From assembly GCA_003665935.1 (NCBI GenBank), contig QPLR01000002.1, positions 62,001-126,000 on the forward strand: a DNA stretch of 64,000 bases, in the 5' to 3' direction. A model generated the notes under the pieces. It saw only the letters and a list, made by a program, of their open reading frames with translations. It made no database searches and had not been told where the DNA came from. The DNA is from Halobellus sp. Atlit-31R. GTDB lineage: Archaea; Halobacteriota; Halobacteria; Halobacteriales; Haloferacaceae. Both the position numbers and the translations under genes were made by a program. This document shows positions 44,409 to 52,492 of this stretch, one piece after another (position 1 is the stretch's first letter; every line of letters begins with the position of its first letter).

Positions 44409-44638
44409 TGGTGACCGCGTACGTGATGGTCAAAGCCGGTACGGGCGACGTCGATCGGCTGAAGTCGGAGATGGCGACCGTCGACGACTCGGTCGAGAGC
44501 GTCAGCGTCGTCGCCGGCGACGTCGACTACATCGTGAAGCTCCGCGTCGACGGCCCGGGCGACCTCAAAGACGTCGCGGCGTCGATCCACGAGATGGCCG
44601 GGATCGAGCGGACACAGACGTACATCGCGATGGGCTAA
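44408..44638 (+). CDS. Stand-alone RAM (Lrp/AsnC ligand-binding) domain protein, second copy
   Basis: A 76-residue RAM-only protein: VTAYVMVKAGTGDVDRLKSE, VSVVAGDVDYIVKLRVDGPGD and IERTQTYIAMG. It is translationally coupled to trkA by a 1-nt overlap. It shares its pattern with the protein at 43357-43590, on the other side of trkA. A ligand-dependent partner or sensor of TrkA is a reasonable guess. Confidence 0.9.
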   Translation: MVTAYVMVKAGTGDVDRLKSEMATVDDSVESVSVVAGDVDYIVKLRVDGPGDLKDVAASIHEMAGIERTQTYIAMG

Positions 44639-44653
44639 CTGCCCGGCCGACGG

Positions 44654-45166
44654 CTACAGCGGCGTCCCGCCCTTCGTACCGCCACCAGTGCTTGCCGCTC
44701 GCTGGATGAGATGCGTCACCGGCGCGGTGTAGTCGTAGCCGGGGATGATCCCCTCGACGTACGTTCCCTCGACGTACTCGACGGCGGCCACTGCGTCGTC
44801 GGCAGCGCGGCCCGCGTCGAGGTCGGTCAGGGAGACGTCGAACTCGGCGTACTCGCCGTCCCGCCGGACGTCGACGTCGACGTCGTCGTCGCCCCGAAAC
44901 GCCCCGCCGACGTCTTCGAGACGCAGCGCGAGCGTGTCGAACCAGCCGTCCTCGACGACCGGCGCGACGTCTTCTTCGGTGACTGCGTCGAGCATCGGAA
45001 CGCGGACGGTGACAGCGAAGACGGCCGCCCCGTCGGCCCCGTCGACCGTCACCGTGCCCTCGAAGGCCGTCGTCGTTACAGTGTAGCGGTCCTCGTCTAC
45101 GCGCTCGAAGGCGTCGTGACTCTCGGCGGCACGCCGGGCACGCGCGACTGCGTCGGTCTCACTCAT
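44654..45166 (-). CDS. DUF5813-like haloarchaeal protein
   Basis: A 170-residue acidic protein. It has an alternating beta-strand pattern (RYTVTTTAFEGTVTV, AAVFAVTVRVP), a central DGWFDTLALRLEDVGGAFRGD segment and a C-terminal YVEGTYVEGIIPGYDYTAPV. It resembles the DUF5813 family, conserved in haloarchaea without known function. It converges on the trkA-RAM pair. Confidence 0.78.
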   Translation of the reverse strand: MSETDAVARARRAAESHDAFERVDEDRYTVTTTAFEGTVTVDGADGAAVFAVTVRVPMLDAVTEEDVAPVVEDGWFDTLALRLEDVGGAFRGDDDVDVDVRRDGEYAEFDVSLTDLDAGRAADDAVAAVEYVEGTYVEGIIPGYDYTAPVTHLIQRAASTGGGTKGGTPL

Positions 45167-45343
45167 CGTCGATTTCGAGGGCGTCCGGAGACAAAAGCGT
45201 CTCGCGTCCCCCGGCCGATCTGCGGCGGGTGGCCGTCCGAGCCGTCTCCGGAGGCGGACGGAAGCCGTCGGCCGGTGCTGTCAGCGACGGTAAACTCCTC
45301 TTCGAGTGCGGCACGTTTAAGTGGATTCCACTCTTTCTCTCAG
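45167..45343. other. Intergenic stretch upstream of the candidate RNA
   Basis: No gene is seen here. It contains a TTTAAG box at 45316-45321 and a small GTGGA-TT-CCAC hairpin at 45321-45331 just after it. Confidence 0.45.
45316..45321 (+). promoter_or_regulatory. TATA-like box for the candidate RNA
   Basis: TTTAAG predicts initiation near 45344. Confidence 0.4.
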
Positions 45344-45436
45344 GCGACGCTTCGTCTGGAGGGCCGAAGCGTCAGCGGGGACCAATTCAGGGCGGCAGCG
45401 GCCGTCCGGGCTGTTCCCGGACGGCTGCTACCTTTT
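45344..45436 (+). ncRNA. Candidate structured RNA upstream of rps8e
   Basis: A two-hairpin module ending in TTTT. Hairpin 1 (45346-45373) has a perfect 9-bp stem, GACGCTTCG with CGAAGCGTC, and the loop TCTGGAGGGC. Hairpin 2 (45397-45429) has 14 consecutive pairs (one G-U) with the loop CTGTT, then TTTT at 45433-45436. A TTTAAG box lies about 26 nt before the first hairpin. This looks like a small RNA with its own terminator, or a terminated leader of rps8e. It does not match SRP RNA or RNase P as far as can be judged by eye. Confidence 0.45.
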
Positions 45437-45535
45437 CGGAAACTCGACCGCAGAGCCGGCGCTCCGTCCGTCGAGCAAAGCGGCGGACGTCGCCGATTCG
45501 AGCGATTGAAGTACTCACCCGGACAGCTATCCCGT

Positions 45536-45913
45536 ATGAAGGACCAAGGACGTTCGAAGCGGAAGCGGACTGGCGGTCGACTCCGACGCTCGCACAAGAA
45601 GACCCGACACCAGCTCGGCCGCGAGCCGACCGAGACCACCGTCGGCGAACCGCGATTCCAGATCATCGACGCTCGCGGCAACGACAAGAAGGTCCGCGCG
45701 CTCTCGACGGACATCGCACAGGTCGCGATCGACGGCGAAGTCGAGGAAGCGACGATCGAGAACGTGATCGACAACCCCGCGAACGTCAACTACGTCCGCC
45801 GGAACATCATCACGAAAGGCGCCATCATCGAGACGAGCGAGGGGACGGCCCGCGTGACGTCGCGACCCGGTCAGAGCGGCCAGGTCAACGCCGTTCTCGT
45901 CGACGACGAGTAA
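45536..45913 (+). CDS. rps8e: Small ribosomal subunit protein S8e
   Basis: A 125-residue ribosomal protein. The basic N terminus KRKRTGGRLRRSHKKTRHQLG is the S8e signature, and the rest (KVRALSTDIAQVAI, NVNYVRRNIITKGAIIETSEG, VTSRPGQSGQVNAVLV) follows the family. The gene has weak AT-rich sequence (GATTGAA) about 30 nt upstream of the ATG that may be its promoter. A strong hairpin with T-tract lies 100 nt upstream (see candidate RNA). Confidence 0.97.
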   Translation: MKDQGRSKRKRTGGRLRRSHKKTRHQLGREPTETTVGEPRFQIIDARGNDKKVRALSTDIAQVAIDGEVEEATIENVIDNPANVNYVRRNIITKGAIIETSEGTARVTSRPGQSGQVNAVLVDDE

Positions 45914-45931
45914 AATCAGAACGCGCCGCCC

Positions 45932-46933
45932 TCAGGGGGTCGGCGCGGCTTTCTGCAGTGCCGTTTCGGCGATGTTGCCACCGTAGTCCGCGCTCCGGGA
46001 GACGGAGTCGACGATCAGTCCGAGCAACTGCGCGCGGGCGGGGTCGAGATCGCGGAGCAGTTCGTCGATCTTGCGGGCGCGTTCGTCGATGGCCTGAACC
46101 GACTCGCGGGCGTCGTTCGCCAGTCGGGTCGCCTCGTCGCCGTCGTCGGTGAGGAGCGCGTCCATCCCGGCGTCGACGACGTCGCGAGACTCCTCGTGGA
46201 GCTCGCTGAGCGCCTCGACGACGTCTTCGGGCACGGGCTTTTCGAACTCCAGGGTGAGATGTGCGATCTTCGTCGCGTGGTCGGCGATGCGTTCGAGCTG
46301 ACGGGCGGCGGACTGGTAATCGAAGCATACCTCCCGCGGAAGGCCGAGTTCCTCGGCCGCTTTCGGCGTTCGGAGCGTCGCCCGGAAGATGCGGGAGACG
46401 ACCATCCACAGGCGGTCGACGTCGTCGTCGCGCTGGATGACGTCCCGCGCCATATCCGTGTCGAGTTCGGCGAGCGCGTCGACGGCGTCTTCGAGCATCG
46501 ACAGCGAGATGAGCCGCATCCGCCTGACGGCCGTGTGGATCGACAGCTCGGCCGAATCGAGCAGATCACGGATGACGACCTTGTCCCGCGTCTCCTCGAG
46601 CACTTCGAGTCCGACGAGGCTCTGGGTCGCTTCCCGGATCGTTCGTCGCTGATCGGTCGTGATGCGCGAGCTCTCGAGCGAGATGATGTCGAAGCCGCTG
46701 ACGTACATCGTCATCACCGCGCGCGTGAGTTCGTCCCCTTCGAGATCGGAGACGTCCAGCGACCCTTCGGTCCGTTCGTCGCCGTTCGCCGGGGCCAGGA
46801 ACAGCGAGTCGCCCTCGGGATAGAATTCGACGACGCTTCCGGCGGAGACGTCGTTTTCGGTCGCCCACTCTTTCGGAATCGAGACGGTGAAGGTCGAACC
46901 CCCTGTGACCTGCACCTTCCGCGTTTCGACCAT
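45932..46933 (-). CDS. PhoU-domain regulator with AbrB/SpoVT-like N terminus
   Basis: A 333-residue protein. Residues 1-45 (RKVQVTGGSTFTVSIPKEWA) resemble an AbrB-type DNA-binding swapped hairpin. The remainder is PhoU-like helical bundles (SLSMLEDAVDALAELD, CFDYQSAARQLERIADHATKIA). This domain pair is typical of haloarchaeal phosphate regulators. It is divergent from phoU and shares its promoter region. A TTTATATT box about 26 nt upstream of the ATG at 46933 makes a leaderless mRNA likely. It may control the pst genes in the same window. Confidence 0.92.
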   Translation of the reverse strand: MVETRKVQVTGGSTFTVSIPKEWATENDVSAGSVVEFYPEGDSLFLAPANGDERTEGSLDVSDLEGDELTRAVMTMYVSGFDIISLESSRITTDQRRTIREATQSLVGLEVLEETRDKVVIRDLLDSAELSIHTAVRRMRLISLSMLEDAVDALAELDTDMARDVIQRDDDVDRLWMVVSRIFRATLRTPKAAEELGLPREVCFDYQSAARQLERIADHATKIAHLTLEFEKPVPEDVVEALSELHEESRDVVDAGMDALLTDDGDEATRLANDARESVQAIDERARKIDELLRDLDPARAQLLGLIVDSVSRSADYGGNIAETALQKAAPTP

Positions 46934-46954
46934 ATGAGGGCCTTATGAACCCCA

Positions 46955-46963
46955 TAATATAAA
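46955..46963 (-). promoter_or_regulatory. TATA box for the AbrB-PhoU regulator
   Basis: TTTATATT(AT) on the minus strand is centred about 26 nt upstream of the ATG at 46933. Confidence 0.55.
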
Positions 46964-46975
46964 CTTGGCCATTGG

Positions 46976-46983
46976 TATATATA
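46976..46983 (+). promoter_or_regulatory. TATATATA element in the divergent phoU promoter region
   Basis: An 8-bp alternating TATATATA. Read on the + strand it would start a transcript near 47006 with a ~100-nt leader to phoU. A second box, CTTTTCA near 47080, could serve phoU directly. Confidence 0.35.
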
Positions 46984-47105
46984 GAGGTCTCGAGGAGTCT
47001 GCGGGCTGTTCGGGGCTGTCTCGCGTCCGCTTCGCTGTCCGGCAGTTCCATCACTATGGAGCCCACCACGACACCCTTTTCACAACATCTCGTTTGCTAG
47101 AACGT

Positions 47106-47783
47106 ATGCCCCGAAAAGAGTATCAGCAGGCGCTTTCAGACCTGCGAGAAGACGTCTTGTATATGAGCGAATTCGTCGCCGATCAGCTGCGGCTCGGTCT
47201 CGACGCCCTCGAACGGCAGGACGAATCGGTCGCTGCGGAGGTCGCCGACGGCGACCACGACGTGAATCAGCTCTACCTCGACATCGAGGACGACTGCATC
47301 AATCTGATCGCGCGGCAACAGCCGGTCGCGACCGATCTGCGATTCATCGCCGCGTCGTTCAAGATCATCACCGACCTCGAGCGCATCGGCGACCTCGCGG
47401 TCAACCTCGCGCAGTACGCGACCGACGCCGACCGGAGCGTCGTCCCCGAGGTCGACGTCCAGCAGATCGGGTTTGAGACGCTCTCGATGCTCGAGGACGC
47501 GATGGCCGCCTACGCGGACGAGGATCCGGACGCCTGCTACGACGTCGCCGAGCGCGACGACGACCTCGACACGAGGTGTGCGTCAGCCGGTTCGACGGTC
47601 GTCAAGGACCTCGTCCAGCGCGATCCGTTCGACGAAGAGAGCGATGCCGCCGGTGCCCACCTCCAGGACGTCTCCCGACTGCTTCTCACCATTCGCGATC
47701 TCGAACGCGTCGGCGACCACGCGGTCAACATCGCCGCGCGGACGCTGTATATGATCGAAAACGACAGCGAACTGCTGTACTGA
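47106..47783 (+). CDS. phoU: Phosphate signalling protein PhoU
   Basis: A 225-residue PhoU made of two three-helix bundles. Each has the metal-binding acidic signature: DLERIGDLAVNLAQYA (about residues 94-109) and DLERVGDHAVNIAARTL (about 198-214). PhoU restrains the Pst transporter and regulates phosphate responses; the pst operon is 11.5 kb downstream rather than adjacent. It is divergent from the AbrB-PhoU gene. Confidence 0.94.
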   Translation: MPRKEYQQALSDLREDVLYMSEFVADQLRLGLDALERQDESVAAEVADGDHDVNQLYLDIEDDCINLIARQQPVATDLRFIAASFKIITDLERIGDLAVNLAQYATDADRSVVPEVDVQQIGFETLSMLEDAMAAYADEDPDACYDVAERDDDLDTRCASAGSTVVKDLVQRDPFDEESDAAGAHLQDVSRLLLTIRDLERVGDHAVNIAARTLYMIENDSELLY

Positions 47784-47825
47784 CTCTCCGCGTGCACGCG
47801 CGAACCCGAAACGCGGCGCTCAGAC

Positions 47826-49127
47826 TCAGAAGATGTTCGCTTGGCGGTAGACGCTGATCCCGTCGGTCGTGAGTTCGTATGGCTTCGTCTCCCGGGAGTG
47901 GTTCGCGTCCCTGATCTTCTGGATCTCGATCGCCAGCCGCGTCTCCCGGAAGTCGCTGGGCCGCACGTACTGGAGCACGAACACGGCGTCGGCGAGATAC
48001 TCGACGATCCCGAACCGCGAGGCGTAGGGGTTGTCGTCGCTCGCCTCGGAGGTCATAAGCGTCGTGATGCCCGCCCGCTTGAGCGCGCGGGTGAAGCCGA
48101 ACACCTGGCTCCGACGTTCCGGCGCGCTCTCGTACATCATCTCCAGTAGCGACACGGAGTCCAAGACGAGCCGATCCGCGCCGAACTCCTCGATCAGCGC
48201 CGGGAGGTCGCTCTGGATGCTGTCGAGGCTGTTCGCCATCTCGATCGGGTCGATGTCGACGATGGCCAGGCGGTCCTCCGCGACGTAGCGCTCGAACTCC
48301 CAGCCTTTCTCCGCTGCGGTGTCGAGGATCCGCTCTTGGCTCTCTTCGAGCGCGATGTACACCGCATCCTCGCCGTGCGCCAGCCCGTGGTTCAGGAACT
48401 GCAGTCCGAACGTCGTCTTCCCGGTCCCGGCCGATCCGATGGCCACCATCAGCGACCGGCGCGGGACTCCGCCGAGGATCATCTGATCGAGCCCCTCGAT
48501 CCCGATGTCGACCCGTTCGAGGTCGGACTCGAACGACTCCTCGTCGAAGTCGGCGCTGTCGCCGTCGAAGTCCGCGAAGCCGAACTCCTCGTCGGCGCCG
48601 TCCGTCGGGCCGAAGGGGCTGCCCTGGTCTCCGCTCTCGGATCCCTGCTCCGGTCCCACCGCAGGTGCGCCGGGTCCCTGCGCCTGTCCCGCCCCGGGCC
48701 CACCGCCGGCTCCCGGCTCGGGCGCGTTCTGGAGCGCGGCGGCGAAGTCCTCCTCGAACGGCGAGTCGCTCTCGCCGGTCTGCTCGGTCGGGGTCGGAGC
48801 GCTGGCTGTCGGTTCGGGCTGTCCCGCGCCCTCATCGGCGTCGACCGCGGTTTCGCCGACCGACTCCGCACTGCTCGGTTCGCCGGCAGACCGGTCGGCG
48901 GCGGACGCTTCACCGTCTTTCGTCCCGCGAGCGGCCGGTTTCTCGTCTCCGGCCCCGCGGCCGGACTCCGCTTCGGTTGGGTTCTGGGTCCCGCCGTCGT
49001 CATCACCGGTTCCGGCTTCGTCTGCCTCGAGTGCGCCGCCCGTCGCGTCCTCGTCCCCATCCTCGTTCTCGGCCGCGCCTTCGTCTTCGTCTTCGAACGC
49101 GCGCTCGAACCAGTCGTCGTCACTCAT
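47826..49127 (-). CDS. KaiC/RadA-like ATPase with long acidic disordered N terminus
   Basis: A 433-residue protein. Residues 1 to about 200 are low-complexity, rich in D, E, G, P, A and S, and almost surely disordered. A single KaiC-type RecA domain follows (about 205-433): Walker A is AIGSAGTGKTTF (about 229-240), the catalytic glutamates are in YIALEESQERIL, and Walker B is the DRLVLDSVSLLEMM strand. Single-domain KaiC proteins of archaea are signal ATPases with few known partners; some regulate motility. The ATG at 49127 starts MSDDDWFERAF. Upstream is the divergent NAD kinase gene. Confidence 0.9.
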   Translation of the reverse strand: MSDDDWFERAFEDEDEGAAENEDGDEDATGGALEADEAGTGDDDGGTQNPTEAESGRGAGDEKPAARGTKDGEASAADRSAGEPSSAESVGETAVDADEGAGQPEPTASAPTPTEQTGESDSPFEEDFAAALQNAPEPGAGGGPGAGQAQGPGAPAVGPEQGSESGDQGSPFGPTDGADEEFGFADFDGDSADFDEESFESDLERVDIGIEGLDQMILGGVPRRSLMVAIGSAGTGKTTFGLQFLNHGLAHGEDAVYIALEESQERILDTAAEKGWEFERYVAEDRLAIVDIDPIEMANSLDSIQSDLPALIEEFGADRLVLDSVSLLEMMYESAPERRSQVFGFTRALKRAGITTLMTSEASDDNPYASRFGIVEYLADAVFVLQYVRPSDFRETRLAIEIQKIRDANHSRETKPYELTTDGISVYRQANIF

Positions 49128-49339
49128 CGCCGTCACCCGTTCCCCCAGTCGAGTCGCGGCGCGATGCTGGACTCCGACGCCCCACACAGTGGCCGATGCG
49201 TTCCATCGCCGTCGTCGAAACGACGACCGGGGTGGGTATCAATGTTGCCCGTGGACGGCGTCACCAGTGACCGCCTGGACGGGGCGATGGGCGCGTGACG
49301 GTGCCCTTTTTTGATGGCGCGTCGAACCTCGCGACGGAG

Positions 49340-50164
49340 ATGAAGGTGGCCATCGTCGCGCAGTGGGGTAACGACCGGACCGCCCGCCTGGCCGGTGACC
49401 TCCGGGAGCGGCTCGTCTCGGCGGGCGTCACGGTGTGGGTCGACGCGGCGACGGCAGAAGAACTCGACGTGCCGGGGCGACCGATCGAGGCGTTCGACGC
49501 GGCCGATCTCGTGGTGAGCATCGGTGGCGACGGGACGTTTCTCTTCGCCGCTCACGGCGCGGGCGCGACGCCGATCCTCGGCGTCAACCTCGGCGAGGTC
49601 GGCTTCCTCAACGCCGTCAGTCCCGACGACGCCGTCGAGACGGTGCTGGGCGAAGTGCACGTCTTCCGAGAGAGGGGCGAGCTGTCGACGCGGTCGATGC
49701 CGCGGCTCGTCGCCAGTGGCACGGACTGGACGCTCACCCCCGCAGTCAACGAGGTCGTCGTCCAGGGACCTCGTCGCGGTCACGGCGGCGGCGCAACGAT
49801 CGAGGTCCGTGTCGGCGACTCGCCGTACGTCACCGGGCACTCCGACGGCGTGCTCGTCGCGACGCCCGCCGGCAGCACCGCCTACAACCTCAGTGAGGAC
49901 GGACCGCTGATCCACCCGGGTGTCCGGGGATTCGTCGTCACCGAGATGGCGGGCGCGCAGGGGCGGCCGCCGCTCGTCGTCGACCGCGACGTGACCGTCA
50001 CGGTGACCGTTCGGGACGTTCCGGAGGCCGTCGTCGTGGTCGACGGCCGCATCCGCGAGCGGGTCGAGCCGCCGGCCGAGGTGACCGTGGCAGTCGGCGA
50101 CGATCCCGTCCGGATGGCCGGTCCGGCGTCGGACTTCTTCGAGGCGCTCCGGAAGTTAGAGTAA
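49340..50164 (+). CDS. nadK: NAD kinase
   Basis: A 274-residue NAD(H) kinase that makes NADP. The catalytic [10 protein letters not shown] is at residues 62-71, [12 protein letters not shown] at about 80-91, and [21 protein letters not shown] (about residues 174-194) is the NAD-binding motif. The ATG at 49340 has GGAG directly before it, which is an unusually short spacing. A GTG at 49295 would add 15 residues and cannot be excluded. Confidence 0.94.
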   Translation: MKVAIVAQWGNDRTARLAGDLRERLVSAGVTVWVDAATAEELDVPGRPIEAFDAADLVVSIGGDGTFLFAAHGAGATPILGVNLGEVGFLNAVSPDDAVETVLGEVHVFRERGELSTRSMPRLVASGTDWTLTPAVNEVVVQGPRRGHGGGATIEVRVGDSPYVTGHSDGVLVATPAGSTAYNLSEDGPLIHPGVRGFVVTEMAGAQGRPPLVVDRDVTVTVTVRDVPEAVVVVDGRIRERVEPPAEVTVAVGDDPVRMAGPASDFFEALRKLE

Positions 50165-50248
50165 TGTGTTCAGCGCGTACAGCCCCCGCTCCGTGGTAAG
50201 CCGGCAATATAGCAATCCCCATTAACCCCGAAGCCGAAGCGACCGTAT

Positions 50249-51493
50249 ATGACTGAATCGTACGTGATCATCGGCGACGGTGTCGCCGGCAGTTCCGCCG
50301 CCGAGACCCTCCGCGAGGAGCAACCCGACGCCGAGATTACCGTCATCACGGACGAGGGCGAGGCCCTGTACAATCGGATCCTGATCAAAGAGTACGCCAA
50401 GGGGAAACTTCCGGAAGCGCCGATCTCGATCCACGACGAGTCGTGGTACGACGAGCGCGACATCGACCTCGAACTCAACACGCTCGTCGTCGACATCGAC
50501 GTCGACGGACACACCGTCGAGACCCACCAGGGAGACGAGTACGGCTGGGACAAACTGCTGATCGCCACTGGCGGGACCCCGACCCAGCTCCCCGTAGGCA
50601 ACTCCGACGCCGAGGGCGTCCACCACTTCTGGACGTTCCAGGACGCGCGCGCTATCAAGAACCACATCGAACAGGCAGACAGCTCCGTCATCGTCGGCGC
50701 GGGACTGCTCGGCATCGACCTCGCCGCCATCACGGCGGCGCAGGACGTCGAGGGTAAGTACCTGATGCGCGGGGACTGCTGGTGGCGCTACGCGCTCTCC
50801 GAGGAGGGCGCAGAGATCATCCACGAGGCGCTGCGCGAGCGCGACGTCGAGCCGGTCTTCCAGTCCGGTGTCGACCACTTCGAGACCGACGACGACGGCC
50901 GCGTGACGACGGCCGTCGACCCCAACGGCGACGAGTACGACGCCGACTTCGTCGGGATCGCGATCGGCCTGGACTTCAATACGGAGATCCTGCAGGACAC
51001 GCCGATCGAGTGCGACGACGGCATCGTCGTCGACGAGTACCTGCAGACGAACCACGAGGACGTGTTCGCCGCCGGCGACATCACGCAGTTCGAGGACCTG
51101 ATTCTCGGCGAGCGCGCTCAAAACGGCGCGTGGGGCTCCGCGAAGGAACAGGGATCGATCGCGGCGCAGAATATGGTCGACTACGGCTCCGAGCCGTTCG
51201 AGTGGGTCTCCTCGTACTCGATCACACACTTCGACTTCCCGTTCCTCTCCTTCGGTCACCCGACGCTCGGCGACGACGAGGCCGAGGCGAAGTACTCAGA
51301 CACCGAGTGGCGGCGACTGGCGTTCAAAGACGGCCGGATCGTCGGCGGGGTCCTCATCGGCGACCTCTCGCCGCAGTCGAAGTACAAGAAGCTAATGCGC
51401 GAGCGGCGCGTCGTCGCCGATCAGAAAGACGTCCTGATGCAGCAGAACTTCGAGATCGAAGAGCTCGACCTCGAAGAGACGGCCGCCGACTGA
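50249..51493 (+). CDS. FAD/NAD(P)-dependent oxidoreductase, rubredoxin/nitrite-reductase type
   Basis: A 414-residue pyridine nucleotide-disulfide oxidoreductase fold protein. FAD-binding YVIIGDGVAGSSAAETL is at the N terminus, the NAD(P)-binding loop is VIVGAGLLGIDLAA (about 148-161), and the second FAD motif is DVFAAGDITQFED (about residues 270-282). There is no CxxC redox pair, so it belongs with NADH:acceptor reductases such as rubredoxin or ferredoxin reductases and NirB-like flavoproteins. The electron acceptor is unknown. ATTAACC about 26 nt upstream of the ATG suggests a leaderless mRNA. Confidence 0.92.
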   Translation: MTESYVIIGDGVAGSSAAETLREEQPDAEITVITDEGEALYNRILIKEYAKGKLPEAPISIHDESWYDERDIDLELNTLVVDIDVDGHTVETHQGDEYGWDKLLIATGGTPTQLPVGNSDAEGVHHFWTFQDARAIKNHIEQADSSVIVGAGLLGIDLAAITAAQDVEGKYLMRGDCWWRYALSEEGAEIIHEALRERDVEPVFQSGVDHFETDDDGRVTTAVDPNGDEYDADFVGIAIGLDFNTEILQDTPIECDDGIVVDEYLQTNHEDVFAAGDITQFEDLILGERAQNGAWGSAKEQGSIAAQNMVDYGSEPFEWVSSYSITHFDFPFLSFGHPTLGDDEAEAKYSDTEWRRLAFKDGRIVGGVLIGDLSPQSKYKKLMRERRVVADQKDVLMQQNFEIEELDLEETAAD

Positions 51494-51547
51494 GGACCGG
51501 AACCGCGGGCGACCTCGCGTCCGACGCCGACGCCGACGTCGGGGCAG

Positions 51548-51567
51548 GCTCTCGTCCGTGCGAGAGC
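51548..51567 (+). terminator. Hairpin downstream of the FAD oxidoreductase
   Basis: GCTCTCG-TCCGTG-CGAGAGC forms a perfect 7-bp stem about 55 nt after the stop codon. It is not followed by a T-tract, so it may be an mRNA 3' stabiliser rather than a terminator. Confidence 0.35.
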
Positions 51568-51655
51568 GCTCGATCGGTACTGCTACTTACTCGCCGAGCT
51601 CTCCGCAGTGGAAGTGGCCCAAATATTTATGATCTTTCTTGTTTATTGATAACGT

Positions 51656-51886
51656 ATGTCACGATCTGTCGGCGGCGCGGGGGCCGTGGACGTCGCAACT
51701 GTCGTCGTCGAGTGCGAGGCGGCAGACGTCGAGGCGACGGACCGCGTCCGGGACTTCGACCAGCTCTCTCCGGCGGCGCGTCGCGCGTTTCTCGACGCCG
51801 TCACGGGGTCCGACCGGACGGTGAACGTCGCCGAGCTCGACCCCGGCGACGTGATCCGGTTCACGGCGTACTACCGGGTCGTCTGA
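51656..51886 (+). CDS. Small conserved haloarchaeal protein
   Basis: A 76-residue protein. The second half (DQLSPAARRAFLDAVTGSDRTV, then ELDPGDVIRFTAYYRVV) looks well folded: a helix followed by beta strands. An AAATATTTAT stretch at 51621-51630 provides a TATA box about 28 nt upstream of the ATG. No function is recognised. It is followed by another small gene on the same strand. Confidence 0.75.
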   Translation: MSRSVGGAGAVDVATVVVECEAADVEATDRVRDFDQLSPAARRAFLDAVTGSDRTVNVAELDPGDVIRFTAYYRVV

Positions 51887-51940
51887 GCCCTCTCGCGGGG
51901 GACCGATGCAGTTTTCGGCAGGTAGGCGATAGAGGGTGGT

Positions 51941-52378
51941 ATGAGCGACGAGCCCTCGGGTGGCCCCGGCAGCGACGCCGACATGACCCTAGCGTTCGAG
52001 CTGGAGGCGCTTCGCGGCCTCGCAGATCCGAACGCCGTGTTCAACGACGCCCGACAGTGGACCGAGTACGTCGGCGTCGTGAGCGAGAAACCCACCTACG
52101 TCGTCACGAACTTCACGCGGAAGCACCGGGTCCGACAGGACTTCTTCTCGGGCCCGCGCGGCGTCCAAGAGAGCCTCGAAAACGTGAAAGCGCAGTTCGA
52201 TACCGAGCGCCACGTGCTGGTCGGGACGAGAGACGAGGACGCCGAGATCGCCGAGGCGGCCGGCTGGGAGTATCTCCCGCTCGAACAGGCGGCCGAGGCG
52301 GCCGACTGGCAACTCGCCGGCGACAGCGGGGAGCCGGACGATCCCTTCGAGTCCAGCGGACGCGACGACTGGCCGTAG
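51941..52378 (+). CDS. Conserved haloarchaeal protein of unknown function
   Basis: A 145-residue protein. The core (MTLAFELEALRGLADPNAVF, QWTEYVGVVSEKPTYVVTNF, RKHRVRQDFFSGPRG, ENVKAQFDTERHVLVG) appears as a single alpha/beta domain of a type seen widely in haloarchaea (possibly DUF7124). The first 14 residues and the acidic last ~25 look disordered. The basic RKHRVRQDFF stretch could touch nucleic acid. Function unknown. Confidence 0.8.
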   Translation: MSDEPSGGPGSDADMTLAFELEALRGLADPNAVFNDARQWTEYVGVVSEKPTYVVTNFTRKHRVRQDFFSGPRGVQESLENVKAQFDTERHVLVGTRDEDAEIAEAAGWEYLPLEQAAEAADWQLAGDSGEPDDPFESSGRDDWP

Positions 52379-52492
52379 GAAAGAGCGCGCCGACGGGACG
52401 GGTCGCCCGATTCCGATCAGCGTGCCCACAGGTTCCTCCGTAAACTTCGGCTAACGAAAGCGTTAATCGAACTGCGTCCTTCCTGTGTGACA

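Noticed and set aside
45344..45436. SRP RNA or RNase P RNA as the identity of the structured region
   Set aside because: It is too short for either, and the conserved SRP helix 8 and RNase P core sequences are not visible.
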